Source: Xanthostigma xanthostigma (lineage: Eukaryota; Arthropoda; Insecta; Raphidioptera; Raphidiidae). Taken from it: a stretch of 64,000 nucleotides of DNA. The stretch lies in the NCBI GenBank assembly GCA_963575645.1, contig OY754467.1:6448001-6512000 (forward strand), read 5' to 3'. The notes below the pieces were generated by a model that ran no database searches, had not been told where the DNA came from, and worked only from the letters and a program-made list of their open reading frames with translations. The position numbers and the translations under genes are program-made. This document shows, piece after piece, positions 34,701 through 47,400 of the stretch (positions are counted from its first letter, which is position 1; the number at the start of each line of letters is the position of its first letter).

Positions 34701-36636
34701 AAAAATACAAATGAAATTTTGCATACCTGTGTCGTCTCCATAATTCCCAACTAATGAAACCCTGCAAAGCCGGATTACTTTCATCGACTAAAGTGCCGCC
34801 CCGAGTACGACAAAAACTCAGTGCGTCCCTGAATTTAAGCGGTTGCTGGTTATAAAAGATGTAACATTTGCCGTTGTACGTGGCTGTGCTTCCGGGTGGC
34901 TGATCTCGAAACTGTGGACACCTCTCGATGGGCAACGCCTGCACAATAAATATTTATATACAAAACTGCTTTTTCAAATCTTTGATTAACGTCTGATTAG
35001 AACTCTTCATTAAATAAAATTATCGACCAATTTTTCAGACAATATATTAACAAAATATAATTAATACATTAACGTTTCGATCCCGATTTGGATCTTCAGA
35101 ACGGATCTAAAAATATAAAAACATAATTAATACTTATTTAGTTTCTATTTATTTTTAACGAAATTCGTAAAAGATTTTTTTAATTTTGAAATATTGAAAA
35201 AATAATAACAAACAAACTAAATAAGTATTAATTATTTTTTTTATATTTTTAGATCCGTTCTGAAGAAGATCCAAATCGGGATCGAAACGTTAATGTATTA
35301 ATTATATTTTGTTAATATATTGTCTGAAAAATTGGTCGATAATTTTATTTATTGAAAACTGCTTTTTACCATATTTCGACTTTTATCGAAATTTGACTCA
35401 TTTTAAAGCTGTAGTTATGAAACCGCTGCACACAAGGCTAGTTTTGTCGCTTGAAACACTGCTGGGACTTGGACTGACTGCCGTGCGGGTTACAAAGATG
35501 GAAATGCGCATGCAGAAAATATATCAATGCCTTTTTTTCGATGTGATACTACGAAACGTTGCATCGATGTTTTCCGATGCATCGAATAAAAACATCGGCA
35601 TTAGCAAAGTAGAAAAATGAGACATTTATTTGAATTATATTATTATATTGTCAATACGGAGTCAACTTAAATAAAATCGGCCAACGTTACGAGCTAATTT
35701 ACGCAGAGACGAATCGAACAAAAAAAATTTGAAAAGTAGTTTGACCCTGCAGGCCATCCCTGTAACTTCCCGCTATTTTCGAGTTCAAAACGCTCAAAAA
35801 TATGTCAAATATAGCAAGAAGTTTATTTTTTAGCTCTTCGAGCTCAAAAAAAAAACACTTTGTTACGAAATTTTCGTTCACGATATCTCATGAACAAATG
35901 AAGCGATTTTGATGCGATTTGCGGCAGTCGACGCAATTTTTTAACCTTAAAAAGTAATTTTATACAGAAAAATCGATCTCATAGGAATTTTACGAGAAAT
36001 TTAAAAAAAAACACTTTTTAAAAATTTTTCGTTCACGATATCTCGTGAACAAATGAGCCGATTTTGATGCGGTTTGCTGCAATCGACGCAGTTTTTTTAA
36101 CCTAAGAAAGTAAATTATTACAAAAAAATCGATTTGATAAGAATTTTACGAGTAATTTTAAAAAATTACTTTTTTCCTAATTTTTCGTTCACGTTATCTC
36201 ATGAACAAATGAACCAATTTTGATATGGTTTGCGGCGATCGACGCAGTTTTTTTAGCTTAAGAAAGTAATTTATTACAAAAAAATCAATCTGATAACAAT
36301 TTTAAGAGTCATTTTAAAAAAACACTTTTTTACGATTTTTTCGTTCACGGTTTCTCGTGAACAAATGAACCGATTTTGATGCGGTTTGCGGAAATCGACG
36401 CAGTTTGTTAAGGAGAAGAGCTGATTAGTTTTTGGAATTAATCGGTTTAGTAGTTTAGAAAATTTTTTACAAAAACAAATTTTTAAAAATTTTTGAAACT
36501 TGTTTTTTTAAGATTTCTCAAAATTTTTTGGGCCGAATCGTTTCAAATTTTCAGGAAGTCTAAGTTCACCAAGATCACGTCAGATGCCGCAAACCACGTT
36601 TCAGTCGGACACTCCGTTCAAAAGATATAAAAGGTT

Positions 36637-36672
<36 letters not shown>

Positions 36673-39600
36673 CATCCATACATACAGCCCTACGGACATC
36701 ATCGCCAAAATAGTTTCAATAGCTTCCTAGGACCCCAAAACGTCGAGATCTGGCGAAAACTCGATTTTCGAAAATCGGGGTGAAACCAATAACTTCCCGA
36801 TTTTTGAAAAAAAAAAAATTTTTTTTTTTTTTTTTTAAAGCGGGAAGTTAAAAAGTTTTTTAAAATCGGTTAAGGCGTTTGGGCTGTACGCGTGACACAA
36901 AAAAAACGTGACACACAGATTCACAGACAAAGCGAGTACATATAGGCGCTTTAGCTTACGCTATTCGCGCCTAAAAAGCGTTTAAACACAAACAAACAAA
37001 CAAACTTTAATGAAATTATTAATAAACCGTTGTTCGGCGGCTTCGGCTATTACAGAATACAGAACAGAATATTAACAGATTACTTTGTAGTTTGTACTGT
37101 TGTAGTTTGCCAGGTTTGCTTGTTAGGCTGTTACAGCAGACAAACGTTAGCAATATACATACATCGGTTATATTATTGCGGGAAATTTCAAGTTAATTGT
37201 AGCTTTTTGTTGCTTTATCCAAGTTAAAAGAAAAAATGTAGTGCGGATTTGTACGTGGCAAAAATAACGTATAACGATACAATTTCCTGTCTTTGTTTTG
37301 CTTTGAAAATAATCCTATCGCATCGGAAGAACGCGCCTGTTCTTTCGATGCATCGTTAAACATCGAAAGTAATCGAGGCATAAGGTTTGATTCGATGCAT
37401 CGAATAGTAAACATCGATGTTTTCGATGCATCGATGTATATCGCGCATCCCTAGAAATGACGCCACTGTGGGCTCGCCTGCGAGGTGACAAGATGGATTT
37501 TAAAATTAGAACCGAGCCTATTTTTCTTGCTTATTTTGAGCAAGAACCGTTCAGGAAACACTATCTGGTCACGTGGGCGACATGGACAAACGCCCACAAA
37601 CAAACACCGTGTCCGTAGTGTGTGTTCTGTTCAGAGACAATATAAACGTCTACTTTTGTCGACATTGTTATCACTGCGCGCATACCAGACTCATCTACAA
37701 AGCAAACGCATGCATCGTGTGAAGCCAACACAAAAATCAGCGCTTGAAAACTAGCAGTCGAATCTAGCGACAAAACCAGGCTAGTGTGCAGCGGCCTTGA
37801 ACGATTAAAAAGTACCTGATCAGTGTAAACGAACGCTTCACAAATAGACAGTTGACTGGAAGTTGGCACTTCCAAGTGCACACTGACAAAGGCGCCCGGC
37901 ATCGGAGGATTGCATGGCAGGAACAAAGGTTGACCTTCTTCTAGAACGCCCGAGAACCTGTTGCAAATGGGATTTGTACCCAGATCCGGTCTGTTATTTC
38001 CAACGCGAACCACTATTGTTGCTGGCTTATTATTTCCTGAAAACAGAAACAAAACGTCGATTAGGAAGATTCTCATTTTTGTAGAGTAAAACTTCTTTAT
38101 ACACACGCTTGACTTGGGAAGTAAGCTGATAAATGCCTGACGAAAGCGTTTACGGAAGTGCATCATCGGACGAGGCGAACGGTGCGTGATCGTTCGAGGC
38201 GAACGGTAGTCGAGAGGGAGATATAAGTTAGTGAAGATAGTAAGAGAGAGAGTTACGTTTCGTATATCGGAAGTTGAGAGGGAGATATAAGTTAGTGAGT
38301 GCGACAAAGACAGAGCATTAATCGAAATTCTTTTTTTTTGGACAACTATTTGACGTTTTAAAATGAAAACAATTGTTTTTGTATCAAAAATACATTTCAC
38401 CGAATTTTGCTGCATTTTGTAACGGGAAATAATATAGGTTAGTTAATAAATCCTTTTAAATGTATTATAAATTATGCTAATAAATATATAGGATAGATAT
38501 TTTGCCTATTAATTAATCAAAAATTATATTTTAAACATTTCGTCTTTGTAGATACCTATGTGCTACAGAGGAGGTTATATTGTGTCGTTAAATCAGGGTG
38601 TCTAATCAAAATAAGGTGATAGATTATCGAATATTATTGTATCATTATTATGTAGTATATTATATATGACAGGAAGAAGTTTTACTTCAGTCGTGTGGTC
38701 CAAAGCACACTCGTTTTTTTTTTACTCCGAATCGTGGTCTTAAAAATGCTGTTGTCAATACGGATAACGTCATGCGGCACAAGTCTCATTTTTTTGCAAG
38801 ACATGAAGGCTACAGAGAATTGACAGTTGAAAATTAATGCAATGTCAATTATGAAGTTTAACATAATATCTGATTATATCTTGAACTCCATAACATCTGT
38901 TCAAATCCTATACCATACTTTTTTCGAGCTATATATGTTACGGTTAATACAAGAAAGTAGTTTATTCGCGAATTAACCAGCTAATACCCGAATTAACCAA
39001 CGTCAAGGATTGGATATTTCGGGTAATTAGCCGATTAATTCGCGAATTAACTACTTTCTTGTATTAACCGTAACATATACATTTATAGTTATTGAGCCTT
39101 TGTTTTAATTAAAGAACAACCTATACACGAAATATGAAAGATTTTGTCTGCTCATTTTGATTAGAATTACCGTTTATCAGGTCGAATCTTTGTGAAAGGA
39201 TCGCCTTGATTAGAAATGTTAAACAATTGACTATTGTATTGTTAATTTGTATTGAATAAAATATATCGCACAGTTTAACACGGCATCTATTGACATGAAC
39301 GTCAACTAGACCTAGACGAGCATACGTAATTTCGATCACACAATTTATATTATAATACGCGCACGAATCTAAAAGGCTCGGAAGTTAGATATGTTTCTTT
39401 GGTGATAAGTCAAAAACTTTAGTTGGCCATGATGTGTCAAAAAAATGTAATAAGGAAAACTGATGTTACCATAAAATTCAGATTGTAAACCATTATATAA
39501 ATAGCATAACATAAAAGGTACGCGAGAATTATTTAATTATCAATAATTATGACGTACAATAGATAAATAATTAATTTGTTTACACTGACAGCGGAACGTC

Positions 39601-42600
39601 AAATCATGACGCCAACGGTCTTTATTTTACTTAATTCGCCATCAGCGCATGCGCCTGGAACACATCAAGCATTTTCAGATCGCTTAGTTTTGCCCATGTT
39701 TTCTTTGTAATTAAAAAACTTCATAAAATTATAACTATTTTTACTTTTAATAAACATTGCTCACTGACACACGGAAAATTTGAGTTTGAAGTTTCCCCTA
39801 GTGCTCACCACAAACGCTCGCATCGAAAATTTTGTAACTCCGCCTCCTTGCACATATAGCCCATTGCAGGCTTATACCTACTGTGAGTGAAACAATTAAA
39901 ATGGATGCACTGAGTTCTCGATCTAATATTTAATATATCGCTACTAATTATTCGCTTTGCGCATTCATCACACTGGTCGTGTGAATAAGATCATCAAAAA
40001 TGGGTTACTGAGATGCCATTGTTTTTGTGGCTTGTGGGTACTACATCCATGTACCTACATGCCTGCATTTAATAATATAAGTCTGCATTATCATTATCGC
40101 TGCTTGCAGACCGCCGCGTTGTCTCGCGATACGCTTCGAGGATTTAAAGTTTAGGTATCCGTGAACAGTCTGCACGCCGAGACGTGGCGGTGTTGTCTTT
40201 TCTTCCCGACAAAAATTGCCCCCATTTTATATTAAAACGAAATGATTTTTCTGAACGACCGTCTATAGTAGTTGTAAAATGAACCATTTCGAACTGGAAG
40301 TTACAATCCTTGCGTCAACAATGTGTGAAAAATAATTCGGCAGCAGTTCGAAATGCACGCGAACGAAACCGCGGGTACAGCTATTGTATTATATACTATT
40401 GTAGCAAACATTGTTACATTAACTCTCTTTCTTTTTTGTAAGATTGTCAAAATTAGTTTTCCTTAGCTACGCAGGAAAAATGAATGTTGTTATTAATTTG
40501 GAAAAAATTAATTTAATTATTTACATCTGAGAGAACAATTCATCACGAATTTTTATTAATTCAAGTCTACAAGCGTTTTATTTATTTTTAAAGTAAGAAC
40601 TTTAAATAGTGCTTACACTATCTGTACGGGATCCTATATCTTTTTCTAAAATAATACTAGCCTAAGTTACTCCTTATAATATCAGCTATCTGCAAGTTAA
40701 AGTCCCGTCAAAATCGGTCCAGTCGTTTCGGAGATTAGCCGGAACATACAGACAGACACTTTATTTATATGCACATAGATAGGTACAAAAACATAAACAG
40801 AAAAACCGGTCAAGTGTGAGTCGGACTCGCACACGAAGGGTTCCGTACACTATGTACTTTTTAAATACTTTTGTAAAAGAAACAAGAGAGGCGCTATAAC
40901 AATATGTAACCAGTGGGAGTATGCAAGTAGTTCAAGAATTTCAAGGCGTGAAATTTTACAATAATACACCCCGGCGTTTTTATATTATAAACACTTTTTT
41001 TACAAAAATTTCTTGTAGAATAAAATAATATAAAGTTTTGATAAATATACCATTATATCAAATAACAACGTTATGGCAAATATCTCTGTTGCGCATACGC
41101 CGATTTCCCCAAAAAAAAAAATATACAAAACTTTAGAATATTAAACCATTATGAAAAATATACCATTATTATATAAAAACAATGTTATAGCACATATCTC
41201 TTCTGCGCATGCGCCGCCTTTCCCCCTAAAACTTTTTACAAAACTGTCTTTTAAACCATTATGAAATATATACTATTATTATATAAAACAACTTTATTGC
41301 ATATATTTCTTTTGCGCATGCGCCAATATTTCCCAAAAAATTTACAAAACTTTTGTAAACATAGATAGAATAATAAACCGTTATGAAAAGTATGCCGTTA
41401 TTATATAAAAACCAGCCTTATAGTATATATTTCTTCTACGCATGCGCCGATTTTTTTCAAAAATTTATTTTACAAAACTCCTGTAAAACAAAATAATAAG
41501 CCGTTATGAAAAGTATACTATTATCTTATAAAAACAACATTATAATATATATTTCTTTTGCGCTTGCGCCGACGTCTCTCAAAAACAATAGGCCTCTTCA
41601 TATTTGCATATCAAATATCCTCCCAAAATTTGGTTTCATTCCGCTCATCCATGGTGTTGGAATGGTAAAAAATGTCAAAAATGACGTTTGCATCTGTCAA
41701 AGCAATATGTTCTAATAATTAAAATTAGTTATTCAAATCGTTAACTCAGAAGGCGTTGCACTAATGTCAAAAGATTTGAAATGACATTCGTTTTTGAACA
41801 AATGCAATCTTTTTTTAAGACAAAACATACGCAATTTTTAAATTCCCATAGTACAGTATGCAACAAACGAAGACAGACGATCCCCGTGTATGCTATGGAT
41901 TAGACAAAATTGAATTTATACATTTTATTTCTATATAAAGCTGTATAAAAAAAGTGTTTCGACGAATTCTGTTATACAAAATCTATGTAAAATTTTCTGC
42001 TCTTTCGTTTAAGACAGGTCTCGAAACGATCTGATTTAAATTGAGCGACTTATAAGCAAAAAACTGAATTTGCTCCTCTTTGGGGAGTTTTGGGGGTTTT
42101 TTAATTATTTGTTGTTCTAGCGGCAATAGAAATACATACTCTGTGAAAATTTCAACTCTCTACCTATTACGGTTCTTGAGATACAGCCCGCTGACAGACA
42201 GACGGACAGACAGACGGACAGCGGAGGCTTAGTAATAGGGTCCCGTTTGACCTTCGGGTACGGAACCCTAAAAAGTGATGATAACTGAAAATTCGCTCTA
42301 GGAATCTTTAAAACTGTTCAGTTACAGACTAAAGTTACAATTTTGTTTATTTGTACAAATTTTGAGTTACATTTTCCATTGATGCTCCGCTCCTATTGGT
42401 CGTAGCGTGATATTATATAGTCTATAGCCTTCCTCGATAAATGGGCTATCCAACAAAAACATTTTTTTTTTCAATTCGAACACGTAGTTCCTGAGATTAG
42501 CGCGTTCAACCAAACAAACAAACAAACTCTTCAAGATAGAAGATAGGTACAAAAAAATATAAATAGAAAAAAGTGATGAAAACTTAAATTTTGCTCTAGG

Positions 42601-44392
42601 AATCTTTAAAACTGTTCAATTACAGACTAAGTTACGATTTTATTTATTTGTATTAATTAAGCTAACGTCTGTATAATTCATTTAAAAAACAACTCTCGCA
42701 GTATGTGGATTTTGTAATCCGTTACTATATATAAAGACACCGGACAACCATGCCATTGTAATATATTACGAACAGACACTTTATTTATTTGTAGATATAG
42801 ATAATCTATATTATAGATTATAGAGATATACTGGCCCTGATGCCACAGACAAATGTCAGAACTGTATTTTGTGCTGTAGCGCAGTAGCTTCGAATTAAGC
42901 AACAGTTGACATTTACTTTAAAGTCAAAGTAGTAATTAGTAAAATTACTGACGAATTATTCGTTTAGAAAGTACGTAAAATAACAACTTGACTATTATAA
43001 ATTTTCAATTTTATTATTACAATTATGCTCATTGCAAATTGTGAAACATTTTAAATGTATACACATTTTATTCTCACGTAATAACTACAAAGAAAGTATT
43101 CGTCTAATAATTAATGATCATCAACAAAATAAAAACAAAGTGTCCACGTGAGATTAAATAGGAGCTAATACTATTTAGGTTCTTTTATTAAGGTAGTACG
43201 AGCACCAAAGCAATTTTAAATAAAAGGCTTGATTTCTTTTATATTTCGGTAGATGGATGAATATGTTTTCATTGATTTCTCCAAAACTAGTGGGTGGAAA
43301 TTAAAAAAAAAACTATTTAAATTAAAGTTAAAACCTTAATAAATTATTGAAAACAAAAAAAAAAACCGTTGTGCCCGACTAATTAAAAAGATATTTTAAT
43401 TTTCAAGATGATCGGAGTTTTTGTCGGACGTACAAATTTTGAGTTATATTTTGCAACATTTTTCATTGATGCTCCGTTCCTATTGGTCGTATCGTGATAT
43501 TATATAGCCTATAGCCTTCCTCGATAAATGGACTATCCAACAAAAAAAAAAATCAATTCGAACCAGTAGTTCCTATAAGGTTAGCGCGTTCAACCAAACA
43601 AACTTACAAACTCTTCAGCTTTAGGTATATACAGAGTGAGTTTTAAGTTGATGCTTTTTTTACAGCATGTAAAAATCAAATAGACGAGCAAATATTTCAA
43701 ATAGTTTTTTTATCAAAACTCAAAAATAAGAGAGAAACAGCCTTTCGAAGTTTAAATAAATTTTATTAAATTTTCTTTAATTTTGAGGTCGGTCCTGGGG
43801 TTATATTATGTCACTATGGAAATATGTTATTATTATCAAAAATAATTGAGGCACACACAATTCTCTCAAAAACAGAACAATACACTATTGTCACTATGGA
43901 AATAAGTTGTTATTATCAAGTGATAATAACAACTTATTTCCATAGTGACAATATAACCCCAGGACCGACCTCAAAATTAAAGAAAATTTAATAAAATTTA
44001 TTTAAACTTCGAAAGGCTGTTTCTCTCTTATTTTTGAGTTTTGATAAAAAAACTATTTAAAATATTTGCTCGTATATTTGATTTTTACACGCTGTAAAAA
44101 AAAGCATCAACTTAAAACTCACCCTGTATTAGTATAGATTATTAAGATGTCAAGCTGTCGCTGATCCATTCTGATATTAATTTTACCGGAACAAAACAAA
44201 GTAAATATATTTTTTTAACTTCCCGCTTTAAAAAAAAAAAAAAAAAAATTTTTTTTTTTTCAAAAATCGGGAAGTTATTGGTTTCACCCCGATTTTCGAA
44301 AATCGAGTTTTCGCCAGATCTCGACGTTTTGGGGTCCTAGGAAGCTATTGAAACTATTTTGGCGATGATGTCCGTAGGGCTGTATGTATGGA

Positions 44393-44432
<40 letters not shown>

Positions 44433-47400
44433 AACCTTTTATATCTTTTGAACGGAGTGTCCGACTGAAACGTGGTTTGCGGCATCTGACGTGATCTTGG
44501 TGAACTTAGACTTCCTGAAAATTTGAAACGATTCGGCCCAAAAAATTTTGAGAAATCTTAAAAAAACAAGTTTCAAAAATTTTTAAAAATTTGTTTTTGT
44601 AAAAAATTTTCTAAACTACTAAACCGATTAATTCCAAAAACTAATCAGCTCTTCTCCTTAACAAACTGCGTCGATTTCCGCAAACCGCATCAAAATCGGT
44701 TCATTTGTTCACGAGAAACCGTGAACGAAAAAATCGTAAAAAAGTGTTTTTTTAAAATGACTCTTAAAATTGTTATCAGATTGATTTTTTTGTAATTAAT
44801 TACTTTCTTAAGCTAAAAAAACTGCGTCGATCGCCGCAAACCATATCAAAATTGGTTCATTTGTTCATGAGATAACGTGAACGAAAAATTAGGAAAAAAG
44901 TAATTTTTTAAAATTACTCGTAAAATTCTTATCAAATCGATTTTTTTGTAATAATTTACTTTCTTAGGTTAAAAAAACTGCGTCGATTGCAGCAAACCGC
45001 ATCAAAATCGGCTCATTTGTTCACGAGATATCGTGAACGAAAAATTTTTAAAAAGTGTTTTTTTTTAAATTTCTCGTAAAATTCCTATGAGATCGATTTT
45101 TCTGTATAAAATTACTTTTTAAGGTTAAAAAATTGCGTCGACTGCCGCAAATCGCATCAAAATCGCTTCATTTGTTCATGAGATATCGTGAACGAAAATT
45201 TCGTAACAAAGTGTTTTTTTTTGAGCTCGAAGAGCTAAAAAATAAACTTCTTGCTATATTTGACATATTTTTGAGCGTTTTGAACTCGAAAATAGCGGGA
45301 AGTTACAGGGATGGCCTGCAGGGTCAAACTACTTTTCAAATTTTTTTTACTTTGTATACCTACTTGTTTAACAAACTTAATTTACTTTTAAAGCGCGTGT
45401 CCAGTGCGTAAATCAATTTAGTAATGCAACTTGCACTTTTGTGTTCGAGTGAAAGGTTCATGCATATTACACGATCATATACTTTCATGTATTTATGGAA
45501 TTAATGCAGATTTGTATCGCAATTACTATAAGGCAGTTATCAGGGACGGCTTAAAGGATGTTCCTGGATGATTTGATCCAAAGTTGATCAGAGTCGACAT
45601 GACTGAAAATCGCAAGATCGTTACAATAAATAACAATAATTATAATGCGTTATGTCATAACAGACGCCATTCGCACCATTACTATTTTCCATCTATCACA
45701 CTTCCCGTTATTTTCTACATTTTTAAACTTCCACTCAATTAATAGCAATGGGCGAATGAAGGGATTTTTTTTAGGACATTAGGATAAGGTAGGCAAATTT
45801 CGAGCATAGGAAAGATCGTTACAATTATATTATGGAAAAGTTGATTGTTTATACGTGTCACATGATAATTCAGCCGCCGCGATAGTGGGCCAACACTGCA
45901 ACAGTGACATTATTTGAATTATATTTTACCATTCCAACCCACAAGTACGGGGAATGGTAGGTACTATACCTACCTATAGTTTAGGTCAAAAATCACTTTT
46001 CAAAAATTTTACAATATCTTATCGTTTTGAGGTCCCCGGAATCCAAAAAACATATTTTTGGAAAAACTCTGTGCGTCAAGATCAAACGGATGAGCGGATT
46101 GAAACCAAATTTTGGGAGGATGTTTGGTATGCAAATATGAAGAGCCCTATTGTTTTTGGGGAAAATTGGCGCATGCGCAGAAGAGATATATGCTATAACG
46201 GTGTTTTTTTATATAATAAAGATACATTTTTTATAACGACTTATTATTCTATTTATTTTTTCAAGAAAGATTTTTGTTGCAATGGAAACATTTGTTGTTT
46301 GTTGTCTCGATGCCCATTCGTGTTTACTCGAGATAATATTTGACTCAACACTATAGACAATGCATATACAAATATTAAGAGCACTGTGGTTGAAACAAAA
46401 ATAAAAATATAGAATAGTTACTTCTTACCACAATAGTTTTATTAACGGATATATTTCGGGAGCTACGCTCTCATCTTCAGCAAACACTAAACTTATAGTT
46501 TTTGCTGAAGATGAGAGCATATATTATAGCTCCCGAAATGTACATCCGCTAATAAAACTGTTGTGGTAAGAAGTCACTATTCTACTAGTGACCTGAGCGA
46601 ATTATTCGCACTAAATAAGTATAATAATTATCACTTTACAAAATTATTTTTTAAATATGATTGCAGGTATTCAATTCGTTTCTAATTTTGCACACTGTTT
46701 ATAACGTTCTTCTTTTTGTTGTATTACAATTTACAATATGAAGCTCAGATGACAGATCGAAGAAATATTTTACTAAAATTGTCATATAGAGGCGCAAGTA
46801 GCAAAAGCGTTGAGCTAAGCCGTCAGATGGCATCATGCAGCATTGCTGTGACGTTGTTCAGCGTTGCTTGCTGTTTCAAAATTAAAGCCGTCAGATGGCA
46901 GACGTTGTTCAGCGTTGCTGTATTTTAATTAATTTACAAAAACAAAAGTAATAATAAATTTTTTAGTTGTCGATGTCAGTATGCAAGCAATTATCTGTAA
47001 AATGATATATAATTTATGTATGGAGAAATTGTGAGGTTTTTTCTAAAAAGGGAGGCAAACATCTTTAACCTTAGTGTATTAATATATATGATATTTTTTA
47101 CTAAACAATGCCCTTCAGTTTTAAATACAGTTTATGAAATTGAAAAATATAATGAGAGGTGACACAATGTTATCTGCGATAGCTTGAAAACATGTTCTTA
47201 AGACGGCTCTGGTTATAATATGATTATGAATAAATAATATAATGCTAATAATGGATTGAAACGCATCAAGAAACATTGTTTTTTTTAGAAGGCATGGTAT
47301 TTAATGCGTGAGAAAGGTGGATTTCTGTAATCTTCTACGGTGGTGATTTCCCGTAAGTCGTAACAACTTGTACGATGTTGGTGGCGCGTTTCTTATCTAT

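Noticed and set aside
37561-38415. 284-codon minus-strand open frame
   Set aside because: Only its middle (37816-38036) is a real exon with proper splice sites; the rest is intron read-through, including family E repeat.
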